Source: Prinsepia uniflora
Lineage: Eukaryota > Streptophyta > Magnoliopsida > Rosales > Rosaceae
Direction: 5' to 3'
Assembly: GCA_032719365.1 (NCBI GenBank)
Contig: CM064873.1
Coordinates: 10,264,501 to 10,328,500, forward strand
DNA length: 64,000 nucleotides
In this document: in pieces, positions 11,230-23,589 of the stretch
Layout of the letters: each line of letters begins with the position of its first letter
How positions within the stretch are numbered: position 1 is the first letter of the stretch
Position numbers and translations under genes: made by a program
The notes under the pieces: generated by a model
What the model was told of the DNA's origin: nothing
What the model saw: the letters and a program-made list of their open reading frames with translations, nothing else
Databases searched by the model: none

Positions 11230-14196
11230 TGTAATGACCCGTCCCGGAAGTCGGGATTAGATTAGTAGTTAACGATGGATTAACGAAGATAATCGGTGAT
11301 TAGTTAGATACTTTCAAACGGACGACGCTGAATGACAATTTTGCCCTAAAATGGGTAAAAAGTTGACTTTTAGTTCAGGCGGTCAAATGGACTTTAACCA
11401 ATGACCGTGACATAGTTCGGGACGTCACGAGTCCGTAGACAGGTGGCACGCCCGATTCCGACATCCGAGGAGCAAGTTATGATGTTCGGAAGGTTGAGGG
11501 CACTTTCGTAATTTGGTTAAAAAGAGGGAAAATGTTGACTCTTTACACGACAAGGTTTCTTCATGCAAACCAAGGACCGTTAGATAGGTCTCGACGTCCT
11601 GAGTACAACGATAAGCGGTACGTCTTTATCGGACTTCGTACGGATAAGATATGGGTCTAGAAAGGTGAAGGGCAAAATGGTAATTTGGACTTGTAGGGGT
11701 ATTTTAGTCTTTTTAGTGCCTTGGGTTTTGTACAAACCGGATAAGGACATGTGGGCAGTGTTAATTGGATATTTTGGGGTTGTGTCTATTGGGTGTTGGA
11801 CACCTGGTCATTCTAGCCACTTTCACGGGTCCGTTTAAAATTGTTCAGGATTGTTGTCATGCAATGAGAGAAACAGAGATTGAGCCGTGATGGAAAAATC
11901 GATCAAGTGTTTAGGGTGTGTGAGTCTGTTGTGAAGTTCCTTTGTGCTTGAGTGAGAGTCTGAAGGTCTGTGATCGTGTTGAGGTGAACTAGAGTGTGAT
12001 TGTGTGTGTGTGTGTGAGGTGAGCAGAACCCGAGAAACAGAGAGGGAGTCATGGTGGTGGTGCAGCCTTAATCGATCAATCGTAGTTTGTGGTGGTGTTC
12101 AAAGGACGGAGGAGGACCAGAGGAGTGCTTTTGGGACCCTGAGACCTACGGCGGAGCTCACGGCGGCGAGCAAACAGACGGTAAGGATTCGGTCCCCTGT
12201 TTTTCCGTTTCGGTTCAAATTGAAAGTCGTGAAGTTGTAGCATTTGGTTGGATGTTTTGTGGACACTAACAGCTTTAGGAAGCTATTATCCACCTCAGGA
12301 ACTCGAACCCGTGAGGGTGGCCGGAATCCGAAATTGGGTTTTTCTGGGTTTAAGTTCGAAGTTGGACAGGTATGATTTAGGACTTTATTGCACGATTTTG
12401 TTAAGGGAATCAATCTTAAAGACAAGATGAAACAATTGGGCTAAAATGGAGTAGAAAACAGGCTAAAATTAGGAAGAACCATGAACGCCGGTTCGAGTTA
12501 TAGTGGCTGGTCTGAACCGGGCCTGAATCGGGTTGACAGCGGGTTGAAGATGATGAATAGTGGACGTGTGGCTCTCGCGAGCAGCCCCTTTGGGCGGCAC
12601 CGGAGGGCGCTTGACACTGTTCATGGGGAAGTTATCAACATGACTTTTTACCGTATCGATGTAACGAACATTTTGGCGCTAGTTTTGAGTCAATCGGACA
12701 TCGTCTCGATAATTTTCGGGATGTCTGAAGGTTTTAGGGCTCGGTTAAAAATAGTTAAAAATACGGAAAAAATTATGGGGCTTTAGTATGACCTTTGTGA
12801 AGTAGTTAGTGACCTTAGTATGAGATTTGGACAGGTTCGGGAAAGCCGAGGATAGCGGAATGGCCGGGGACGGCGTAAGTGCGCGCGTATCGAGGCGACA
12901 TCAGAATGGTCTGTGAGTGGACTTTGTTTTCTAACTCTTGATGCATGCATATATGTTTTTATATGTTTTCTATACTTTATTCTATGATTTGATTTATAAT
13001 CTTGATGATTTACGCTTTTGCACGATTTTCGAGGTATTTTACGAAATTTCACGTTTTACGAGGTTTCGATTTCTCTTGTGATTTGACGATAGTTTTAATG
13101 ATTTGATTTTGGGATTTGGAATATGATTTGATTTCAATGATTTGAAATGGATTTTGAAAAAGTGATTTCGGGCTTGGAGCCCCGTTTCTGAGATTTCGAT
13201 AAACGAGTTTTCGGTTTTGAGACTTGGAAAGGAGTCTGGATTTGGGTTCGGGATGATGGTTCCAGATGCTAGCTTACGGAATCATTGTTGCGAATTCGGA
13301 TAAGGATTTTCAGTGGTTTTCATTGTTTCTTGAAAAATGGTTTTGGGTTTAAAGACCCGGAAAAAGAGAAAAACCCACTGGATCTGGTTTTGAGTTTAAA
13401 GACTCGGATTGATTGACGGGTGGAGGGCCCTGGATTGATATGTTTTGAGTTTAAAGACTCGGTATATGTTTTGAGTTTAAAGACTCGGTGATTGTGATAC
13501 CCCCCAACGCATGTGATTGTGTTTTGAGTTTAAAGACTCTGATATCCCTGGAAGGTCTGGTTATGTGCACATGGTTTTGAGTTTAAAGACTCGAGCGCAC
13601 TTGAGATCCAGTAACTTGTATGATTGATATTTTCACTGGTTTTTCACTGGTTTTCAGATGTTTTGGGCAGTGGCCCGGATGAATTGGATTTGACGAATTT
13701 TGGGACTGAGTTCCCGGATTTGAGATTGATTTGTGATTTGAGGCTGAGGCCTGGTTTTGAATAGCGGATTTGACTTGGGTTTCTAAATGGTTTCAATGAT
13801 GGTTTTTGATATGAGTGGTTTCTTGACTTGGATTTGATACGCATGCATCGGTTTTTAAACGGAGGGTATAAATGTAATTATTTTCTAATAACTGTTTTGA
13901 ACTTGTACTTTATTTTTGTCCACTCACAATCTTTTCGTGTTTTCGTTACCCTTCAGGTTGTTGCGGCGCGGGCTGTCGGTCGAAAGAGGCGGAGACATCA
14001 CACGTACGATCCACAGTAGACTCTGCGCACTCTGGGAAGTTCGAAAGTTTTTGGGCGGTCGGATCGAAAAAAATCCCTTGTCCTACTTACGTTTCACATG
14101 GAGGTTGGACGTCCGTTTAGCCTTCATGTCATGCGTAAGTTAGACGGGAGCAGGGTTTAGCCCTTAATCCCGGGGAATTAGGGGTGGGTCATGTCA
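11230..14196 (+). mobile_element. Solo long LTR (2967 bp), plus strand
   Basis: It begins TGTAATGACCCGTCCCGG and ends GGTGGGTCATGTCA. TTCTT precedes it at 11225-11229 and follows at 14197-14201, a perfect 5-bp target duplication. No internal region remains. Shared LTR landmarks are present: two degenerate copies of a roughly 180-bp module (11321-11700), a possible mini-exon 12835-12912, donor GTGAGTGGAC (12913-12922), ATGCATGC (near 12942), a GAGTTTAAAGACTC array (13388-13595), a second ATGCAT (near 13843), GTCCACTCACA (13918-13928) and the acceptor AG at 13955-13956. It sits between the pol end and the antisense reading frame of the Tat element. Confidence 0.93.
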
Positions 14197-14201
14197 TTCT
14201 T

Positions 14202-15837
14202 TGTTAGTCTACAAGGGCGTACTCATATGCAGACCGAATAGCCCATCGATCCATCTCACTAAGAGTACATCTATTTAAATACATGCATACTGGCTAGACC
14301 ACACATGCTTACATTTATTTAAATTCACAAAGATCGATCACAACTTCAGTCAGACCACACAAGCAAACATTTATTAAATTAAATACATGCAGACCACACA
14401 TTCCGATCAGTCATAAAGAAGCATACACTTACCTAGTTCTATACATACAACACCGAGCAACACTCGGAGGAATCAACATTTAGAAAATTTTCAGATACCA
14501 AAATGCTTCTTTCATTCATTAAGGGAAAAATACTTTTTGGTATGACAAAAGTACAAAATAACATGAAGGAAAAATACAAGACAAGCCCTACACTACCTCG
14601 ACACGCAAGTCGGTCACATTCCCTAAGCTTTAAACTAAGCAGGAGGCGAGTCAATTTGTCCAACGCCCTCGGCGGCTAGCTCTACATGGCTCACATCCTG
14701 AGCAACCACCCTCTCATGGATCGAAACAATCTGATTGGGGAAGGCAGGCTACTTAGGGGCATAGGTATGCTCAGGGGCTAGATTCGTCTCCTCATCTTGA
14801 CCCTCTTCCTCGTCGTCCGAGTCACCCATCATTTCGGCCTCCATGGTCATCTGGAAGCTTAGTTAGGGAATGGTATCCCGATGGAGGTCTCGATAAATGA
14901 GAAAAATGTTCTTATACACCTCTATCTCCACCTTCTGATCCACCAGTTTGGCCTTTAGGCACTCAGCCTCTACCTTCAGCTGCTCTACCTCCAACTCTCT
15001 CTGATCGCACTCCTCCGTGACTCGACCCATCTCGGCCCCCAAGTAGTCAGCCTCTTCCACGACCGATTGAGCCACCTCAGCCTCTTTCAAGTGCATACCC
15101 AACTGAGCAGCCTACTGGTCTATAGTCTACTGCTACTGCTGGATCTTCCTCTCTAAGTCGGCCTTAGCTTTGATGGCCATCTGGGTCTCCTGAGCCTGCT
15201 GACACAAGGTTAACGATTTTTCTTTGCCATTTTCCTTTTCTTTGTCAACAGTGGCCACCCGCTTCAGCGCATAGGTGTAGTTGATGAACATTTCACAGAG
15301 TACTACACAGACTGATCATAAAAAAAACCTCAGAAAAAACACAAGTATAAACCTAAAAGAGTACTTACGTGGGAGGAAATGAAGAGAGACTTCTCCATGT
15401 GCTTGGACATTGAGCTCTCAAGCAGACCTTCTAGCTTGGGCAACTCCATTAATGAATCAGTCGCCACGATTTTGATGATCGACAACATCTTTTCTCAGAC
15501 ATCGACCAAGACATCCTCCTATCTCACGCTCGGCCAGGTGAAATTTCCTAGCTCTACACTTGCATAGTCAATCATCTCCTCCTCATATCGACCTGCTCGG
15601 TGCGGAGTTTGATGATGAGATGGTGAGGGAGGATGAGGAAAGAATTTGTAGAGCTTGATAATGAGATGGTGGTGAAGGATGAAATGGTGACATAGATGCG
15701 ATTAGATATGACGAAGGGGGATACAACAGACCACAAATAAGAGGATGAGGGTCTAGAAACATGCCAGCCCCGCTCACGCTGACCTGGGTCTTCCTCACAT
15801 AACCTGTAACCTACTCGAGGTTAGTCCAGATTTTCCT
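14202..15837 (-). pseudogene. Antisense coiled-coil frame of the Tat element (broken, C-terminal part)
   Basis: On the minus strand the reading continues from about 15600 to 14863. The sequence is rich in E, K, L, Q and A, with heptad-like spacing over about 80 residues (15102-14863: MGMHLKEAEVAQSVVEEADY onward), a likely coiled coil. Upstream (15570-15370) is a stretch including MELPKLEGLLESSMSKHMEK, followed by GTAAGTAC, a consensus-like splice donor. Three in-frame TAG codons near 15110-15140 lie where CAG is the natural reading in a Q-rich stretch. Tat-group elements are known to carry extra antisense frames between pol and the 3' LTR; position and orientation fit, though identity is inferred. 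Its 5' part lies at 18430-18552 and 21854-22120. Confidence 0.6.
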
Positions 15838-18429
15838 TGACAGGACCCGCCCCGATCCTCTCTGGAACCATATGGGGACGTGCCCTGCTCCCGTCTGACA
15901 CCCAATAATTCATACCAATTTTGACCTCAAAACCTCAAATGCATAAATAATCAAATTAAAGTCATACAACAAATCCGAATTAAACGAATGTCAGACAAGG
16001 GATGAAATCCAAAATTACAAGTTTGCGAGCACGACTCTAAAGTAAACCTGCGGGTACACTACCCAACAGGGGTTCAGGTACGCAGAAGTAGATCTATGCC
16101 TCAGCCTCAGGTTCCTCCTCTACCTCAGTATCACGACTTGGAGGGGTTACCAAAAACATTAAGGGTGAGTGGACCGAAACTCAAGTTTATAAAATCGTTT
16201 GATAAGTAAAACATATAATTTACCCCTCCTTTTTCCAAACATGCATGCAGCATCATTTAAAATCATAAATAATATAATATGAATCATAAGGCATTTAATA
16301 AAACCATAACCATAATTTTAGCCACTGCACTATACACTCCAATCCGACATCCCTGATGTCTGACGTCCCTGACGTCCAATAAGGTCACAATCACAAGGCT
16401 ACGCGTGCCACTCGGGTCTCAATTCCGAGTTCAATCCCCGAACCCTGTTCGGTTACAGCATCCCCGATGCTTAGCGTCGTAGACGCTGGACGTTCTAAAC
16501 GTCCGTGACCTCTCCGGGGTACCTCATCCGGAGGAGACAATATAATATGGAAGGATCTATACAGTGCAGTACCAAATACATTTTGTTGATATCCACATGC
16601 AAGCATATATGTATACATAGGTAAAATCTGAACCGATCGTTACGTTTCATCAAACGGGTCTCATGCCCAAATACCGTGAAACGTGCCATAACCGAAATCT
16701 CAATATCATCAAAACCATTTATAGATTCCAGCATGTGAACATATAAGTAAATCAGAAAACATTTAAGCATGCAAGGGTTTAATGAAAACGAGCCCACTCA
16801 CTGTACGATTCCGCTGCGAATCTGCGCGTACGGACCTGTACCGAGATTATCGTACAATTCCTGTCAGTTCAATTCACACGTAAGGGTCACTACAAGTCCT
16901 TAATATTTATTCAAAAGAAAGTTCGAAACAGAAGCCGGTTCGGGGAAACAGGCAACACGTTTCCCGAGGCAACCGACCCTAACCTGACCCTTCAAACTAT
17001 CTCAGATCAACATGGTTAATTCACCAAAAATGTTCAGAATAATGAGAGGAATAAAAGTCATGTTGATCGTGATCGGAGATAAGCCCTAATGCGCCCTCAC
17101 GCGCCGGCCAAAGTGGCTGCGCGTGAAAGTCACACGCCTGACACTGTAGCTACAGTGTCAGCACCTTCACCCGTTTGTCTGTAATTCGGGCCTACCACCC
17201 GCGGCTTGACCCGGTTAATTACCCGTCAATTCCTACTTGATTTCAATCCAATTTGATCCTAACATGTTATTTAAACATCTAATTTAAGTTCTGAGTTATT
17301 AATTATCCAAAACCAATCCTTAAACGGCCCCTCGACCCGTGATCATCCAAACGGGTCAATCACCAGAACTCACTGGTTTCAAACCCATTGTCCAATTAAC
17401 TTCACAGGAAGTATAACAGGATCAAAACGAACCAAAATGAACAATCAATTGTGTCTGAAAGTACCTGAAGGTCGTCGTCCCAAGCTCTGCGATTTCCCTG
17501 AAAACAGCAGTCACCGTCCCAGCTCCGCCGTGGCTGATGGCCCTCGATTTCGATGCGGTTGAGTTCCAAACACTCCCAGAATACTAAACCAGGCCTTGGT
17601 TTGGTCCAACAGTCACCAGAAATCAAAACCCGATTTTCCCTCCAATTTTTCCAGAAATGGCTTCTCTGGTTTTCCTCACCCGTTCTCAGTTATCTCTGCA
17701 TCAGAGTGATGCTCACTCATGTCCTAATCAGTTTTAAACAAATTCAAGCCGTCCCAGAGGCTCGTGGGTGTCCAATTTGTCCACTGAAATTTGTCCCCCG
17801 AAAGCTTCGAATTTTGATTAATCAATTTGGTCGTGTAGCTGGAAGAATCAGACCACGTTTGATGCTTCAAAAAGGTTTAAACAATCAATACTTTCCAACC
17901 CACACTCACCAGTAAACAAATCGCACTCAGAGCCACCGCACATGGTGGTGCCACCCATGACCCCCGCGGTTTGCTACAGTAACCAGGGCAAAAAGACCAA
18001 AATGCCCCTAGTTCAAATAATTACCAAACTGCCCTTCACTTTCTAGACCCATAACTCAGCCATACGAAGTCCGATTTCGGCGTGCCGCCTGTCTACGGAC
18101 TCAGGACGTCGAGACCTACCTATCGGTCCTGGAGTCATGTGAAAATTAATTGTTAAACGAAAAGTCAACATTTTCGCCCTAACCGTCACAATTACAGTAA
18201 TGCCCCTGAACTTCCGATAGTCATAACTTTTTCCCTGATCGTCCGAAATGGACGTGCCACCTGTCTATGAACTCGTGACGTCCCGAACTACGTCACGGTC
18301 ATTGGTCAAGGTCCATATGACCCACCAATCAAAAAGTCAACAATTTGGCCATACCATTAGCAAGGGTAAAAACGTCAATTGATACATTAAATTACAATAT
18401 CAAAGTCCTCGAATGTCCGGGGTGTTACA
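15838..18429 (-). mobile_element. Solo long LTR (2592 bp), minus strand
   Basis: The plus strand begins TGACAGGACCCGCCCCG and ends CCGGGGTGTTACA. TTCCT lies at 15833-15837 and again at 18430-18434. On the minus strand it has the possible mini-exon 16802-16860, donor GTGAGTGGGC (16792-16801), the complementary region GTCCACTCAC (16164-16174) and an AAG acceptor (16137-16138). The donor has G where other copies have A, and the pairing partner still fits as a G-U pair. The two 5' modules appear at about 18030-18360. Inserted in the Tat antisense frame. Confidence 0.93.
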
Positions 18430-18552
18430 TTCCTCTCCTACTTAACATCCAACTCTGATGCCATAGACCCCCACGACCCCGTCGGATTGCCTCATTTTTC
18501 CAGGGTAGTCAATCCCCTCCTGATCAAGCTCGTTGATTAGCACTGTTGGCTC
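18430..18552 (-). pseudogene. Short piece of the Tat antisense frame between two solo LTRs
   Basis: On the minus strand this reads ...TVLINELDQEGIDYPGKM..., joining the frame at 21854 (ending in ..HHFEPVREP) once the LTR at 18553-21853 and its GGCTC duplication are removed. It then runs into the segment below 15838. It is the only sequence left between the two insertions. Confidence 0.55.
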
Positions 18553-21500
18553 TATAACGACCCGTCCCGAATCTACGGGATTAATTAAGGATTAATTTTG
18601 GATTATCAAGGACTAATCAGGAATTAATCGAGGATTATCAAACGATTGAGATAAAATTACAATTTTTCCCTTAGAACGGTAAAAAAGTTAACTTTTGACC
18701 TGAGAAGTCAAATGCGCATGGACCAATATCCATTATGTAGATCGAGAAAATACGAGTCCATAGACAAGTGACACGTCGAAATCAGATATCATACGGAAAA
18801 GTTACGGATCAAGGATGATTTTTCATACTATTCATGATTGCACAAAAACTGAGACAGTTGACTTTGGGATTTGAAATTGGGGCCCAAAATATCAGTTTTG
18901 GGGCCATAGGATGAGTGACACTTGTCACCCACCCTATGGCCCATTCTATTTAATTCATGCATCATCTTCATTTTTCATCTTCTTCATTCATCCTACCTGA
19001 ACACCCACCTCATCCCCCATTTCATGTCTTTCATCTGGTGTAGCTGAGACCACATAGAGTGGCTGAAGACGTGAAAGAGATTGAGAGACGGTGAGGAACG
19101 CAACGGAGGCCACGTCGATGGCCAAAAATTGTGAAACAAAGGTAACCCGTACGTGTTTGATTTTGGGTTTTCAATTTTAGATGTTTTTACACGAGTCTAA
19201 GCCCCTATTCTTGTTCTTGGAGGTGAGGGGAGACTGTAGGATCGAAAATGGAAGGTTTTGGACGCTGGGAGTGGCCAGGAGAAGGATTCAAAGTTTGTCC
19301 GAAAATTTGGAAGCTCGTATCTTCAAAATCAAGTACTTTCTCTTAATTCTGGTGTAAGAGGCTATTAGTGACACGTGGCAGTGGTGCCACGTCAGTAGCT
19401 GATGTCAGCATGTGAACGTCAGCGTTGACCGTTGACCAGTGTGTGAGGGCGCGTGGGCATAAATTTTGAGGTCAAACCGATCTTGTTTGAAAGGTTTCGA
19501 CGATCTAAATCCAAAAGTGGTGGTTTAAGGTCGTTCAGTGATCATTTGATAGGTCATTTGGAGGTTTTTAGCCTCGGGAAACGTGTTCGGGACACGTTTA
19601 CGATTCCGAGAGTTTGAGGGTTTATGGTATAAACTTATATAAGCTGATAGTGACCTTTGGGTATGATTTGGATAGGTCCAGACATTCCGGAGATTGTGGA
19701 TTAGCCTAGAGTGGCTTACGGCGTGGATTGTGAACGCATAGCTTGGACGGTCTGTGAGTGTACTTTTGATTTATAAATATGATGTATGCATAAATGTTTT
19801 AATGTTTTATGAACATGGTTTTGGATGCACTGGTTGCATGTGCTTTGAGTATGTTTGATTGAGTATTTTTGTAGAAAATGTTATATTGCACGTATTTCGA
19901 GAGTTCTATTTTTATGTGATACTTGGGCTTAGGCCGAGTTTTCTACATGCTTGTGATTTATATGTTTTGAATGATTTCATGGAGATGCGTGTACTCGAGG
20001 ATTTGACTATCGGTTTTGAATGATTTCACGGAGATGCGCAAAATGCTATTTCGGGCATGAGACCTAGTTGATTATTAACTTTGACTTGGATTACAACCAA
20101 AGGTGATTTGGAAAAATGATTTGAATAGTGAAATGGTTTTTGAATTTGGAAATGATATTCGGGCATGTGTCCTAGTTGGTTTATGGTTTGACTTAGAGTA
20201 TAGTGAAACGTGAAATATATCGGGCTTGTGACCCTGTTGTGGATTTACAAGTTTGGATTTGATAGGATTCGAGGAATCCTGGATTTGGGAAATGTTTTGA
20301 ACACTATTTTTATGATGGTTTTGTGGAAACTGATTTTATGAACTACATTCCAAGCGTGGACCCTACTGAGATATTTTGAGATGATTTGAGATTTGTGAAA
20401 TGCTTTCCACATTATCATCCTCTATGATGTGATTAGTCCCATCGGACGCCGTAGATACTGGCGTGGTAGCCTTCAGACATCGTAGATCTTGGAGAGGTCA
20501 CGATGAAACTGCATGCAGGAGTATCAAAGATGGACATTTTTCAGACATCGAGCTAGAGGTTCCGAGCTTGTAGATGCCATCACTCATACATCAAGCCAGG
20601 GGTTCCAAGCCTAAGTTAGAAAACCTAGACGTCGAGCCATGGGCTCCAAACCTGGTGTGTACTCGGATGTGTAAACCCGAGTCAGATGTGTAGTGCTGAT
20701 ATAATGACTAGTGAGATGACTTGTTGGATATTGGATAAGGGTGGCAATTTTTGACACGACTCGAAACCCGCACGAAATTTATCCGGGTCAACCCGCACGA
20801 TTAAAATTTTGGGTCATTTTCAGGTCTACCCGTTATGACCCGTTTATTAAACGGGTGGGTTTCGGGTCAACCTCTTAACCCGTATAATGATCTGTTAACC
20901 CGTTTAATACATGGATAGATTTCGGGTTAACAGGTTAACCCGTATATTGGCTTATATATTGACTCATTTACTAAACGTGTCATTACTAACCCATATATCT
21001 ACCCATTTACCTAGCTAAATATCTATTAAATCTTATAATTTAAATAGGTTAAACATGTTAAATGGGTTAAACGGGTCAAACGAGTCATAGGTTAATTGGG
21101 TTTTGAGTACGACCTGTTTATTAAATAAGTTAAACTTGTTACACGGGTCATTAACAGGTTGGGTTCGGGTTGGACATTCTTGACACGATTATTAAATGGG
21201 GTCGGATTCGAGTTGGGCATAAATGGGTAAAACATAATTCATGACACGACATGAACCCCACACGACACGACCCATTGCCACCCCTAATATTGGATAAAGA
21301 AGATTGGTTACTTATGTTTTCATGAGACTCCAGATGTGAGTATATGTTTCAGGCAGAGACCCTATTGAGATAATTTATGAGATTGTTTTGGGCTGAGATC
21401 CCACGTGGTTTTGATTTGGACTGAGACCCTATGTGTTTTGGTTTTGGGCTGAGACCCTATCGAGGAAAAGGTTTTGATTGATGAATGTTTTCACTAGGTA

Positions 21501-21853
21501 TTGATTTAAAAAGCCATATGATTTTCTTTTAAGAAAGTAATTGATATAGTGTTTTCTTATGCATGCATACTTTTAAGTGAAGGGTATAAATGTCATTTTT
21601 GATAAATGATTTTATAAACTGTTTATTTTTGTCCACTCACAGTTTTTATGATTTTTGATACCCTTCAGGTTGATCGCGAATGCGGGTTGTAGTAGAGACC
21701 AAGACATCACATTCTGCTCCGTACTCCACAAGTCACTGCGCACTCTAGAAACCCCGAGCGGGTTATGGTTTTATCCCTGGTCTGGCACGTGGTGTCAGAC
21801 GGGAGTAAGGCACATCCCACGATTATCCAAGGGGATTGGGATGGGTCCTGTCA
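18553..21853 (+). mobile_element. Solo long LTR (3301 bp) carrying a MITE
   Basis: It starts TATAACGACCCGTCCCGAATC (first TG mutated to TA) and ends GGGATGGGTCCTGTCA. GGCTC precedes it at 18548-18552 and follows at 21854-21858. Landmarks: possible mini-exon 19676-19753, donor GTGAGTGTAC (one mismatch to the pairing partner), ATGTATGCAT near 19782, GCATGCAT near 21562, GTCCACTCACA 21631-21641, acceptor AG 21666-21667. The excess length over related copies is explained by the hAT-like insertion at 20736-21286. It is the same subfamily as the broken LTR at 37607-49739, shown by the shared start with ATTAATCGAGG repeats and the shared end. Confidence 0.93.
20736..21286. mobile_element. hAT-like MITE (551 bp) inside the solo LTR
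   Basis: The ends are TAAGGGTGGCAAT and ATTGCCACCCCTA, 13-bp inverted repeats with one mismatch. ATATTGGA lies directly outside both ends (20728-20735 and 21287-21294), an 8-bp target duplication as hAT elements make; three more bases match by chance. The interior is made of CGGGTTAACCCG-like repeats with no coding capacity. Orientation cannot be told. Confidence 0.75.
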
Positions 21854-22640
21854 GGCTCTCTGACTGGTTCAAAATGATGAATGATCAACTCGGGAGGAGG
21901 ATTGACCACCACAATCGTGGCCCTCACAGGTGCCCTCTTTGCCTTATTGGCTTTGCTTGCTTCTAGCAGACAGAGCATCATCTCGGTTGCCCTTGGATCA
22001 ACATTCGGAGTACCTTATGACTGCTCGCTATCACTCGGTCACTCATTCATTTTCCTACCAGCTGATCAATGTGGAGGAGGATTTCCAGCCGACTCAGGCT
22101 CTCAGTCATGTTCATTGGGATTGGCCATCGTTTAGTTGCCCACTTCTAACATTTCATTTGCCACTTTACTGATGCGTCCTCTAATATCCAATGAGGTTGA
22201 GGATTACGACTGGGATCGAACTAATATCCAACCCCCTAGTTAATCCCCAGTTCATCCCAGAAATTGAACTTTAATCCAAAAAGAGAAGAAAGGAAGAAGC
22301 ATACCTTGTTTTTACACGGCGGTCATCCTTGCTAGAAATCGCTTCACCATACACTTTGTTGCACAAACCCTTGCCAGGAATCACCTTAAGGAAGCACAGA
22401 ATTTCACCAAAGAAAAAAACGAGAAAAGTGAAAGTAAAAATCCTTTCTCACTTTCCCCAATTATTTATAGAGCTGTCACAACAGGCAAAAAGTCACCTCG
22501 GTAAAAGACACCTCATTTATTATCGTTGCCACATGTCACACTACCATTGGTTTCACGCGTTCCTACTTGCACACGTTGGAAACCTAGATGTCGTTAGAAA
22601 CCCAAGAGACACCGACGGAGCCGCACATCCAGTGACCCCT
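21854..22640 (-). pseudogene. Start of the Tat antisense frame and flanking element sequence
   Basis: On the minus strand a possible start (MANPNEHD...) near 22127 leads through a frame with several stops. Some of these are TGA where CGA is plausible. It ends in a cleaner stretch (ANKAKRAPVRATIVVVNPPP) before the LTR insertion at 21853. From 22130 to 22640 I see no frame I can assign; this is probably Tat 3' region or LTR remnant. Plus-strand frames here are judged shadows. Confidence 0.45.
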
Positions 22641-23550
22641 TGATAGAACCCAACCCTAAGAACACCTCGAAAGTCACACATGGCCCTGCTCCTGTCTGAC
22701 GAGTAACTCAAGTTACTAAAATTTCCTCTATCATTCATTCACCAAACCATGCCTCTGTCTCTATAGTAGCCTTGACTCCCGTACAACGGTCTTGAAGGGT
22801 TTCAAAACCAAGAAAACGCGTAAGTGGGCGAAAATAAGTATTTTAAAAAATGTCACATAAGTAATTCCCTATAAAACTATGCATGCACGTGACAATTTCT
22901 CAAATTTTGAGAAAACAGCTAGAAAACAAGTAAACTCGAAATACGTGCAATTACCAAAAATCTTGTAATTTTAGAAAACCTGCCCAATATAAACTCATAT
23001 CAAAGTACCATTGCATAACCATAACAATCACACTGAACCAACCAACCATACCAAACCAACTCATCCGCGATGCCAGAATCTCAATCATCAAATCATATGC
23101 ACATTACCGTAGGCTAAGTCACTTGGGAAAACAGAGCCCCTCTCTAGACATCCGAGCCACCAGAAAAACAGAGCCCAGCTCTAGTTGTCCATGTGTCACC
23201 TAGGAAAACAGAGCCGAGTTCTGGATGTCTAGGTGTGGACCGATCCCAGAAAAATAGAGTCCGATTTTGGACGTCTGGGTACTAGAAAAATAGAGCTCGG
23301 CTCTGGACGTCTAGGTACTAATCCAAGTAATCGTCTCAGGAAAACTGAAACCTACTCTAGACGTTTGAGACACAATCAATCCACAACTCGATGAGGGTTG
23401 TCTCATCACATCACAAATCACATATGTCCAGCATTCATATAACCACACCATCTAACAATTCCATATCCAAAACCATATTTCAAAATCCAAATCCAAGTCT
23501 GGAAATTTGGGCCAAAGCCCAAAACATACTATATAGTGAAACCTTGTAAT
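22641..23550 (-). repeat. Fragment of a long LTR (5' end missing)
   Basis: It starts TGATAGAACCCAACCC and resembles the fragment at 59-618 in sequence and landmark order: GGGTTTCAAAACCAAGAAAA, then GTAAGTGGGCG near 22821, then ATGCATGCACG near 22882. Between 23120 and 23370 it has an array of short palindromic units around GAGCCCAGCTC and GAGCTCGGCTC. That is the same position at which other LTR subfamilies carry the GAGTTTAAAGACTC array. The right edge against the copia element is diffuse. Confidence 0.65.
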
Positions 23551-23589
23551 ACGTGTCATTAAATTAATCCATAAAATCAACAATAATTA

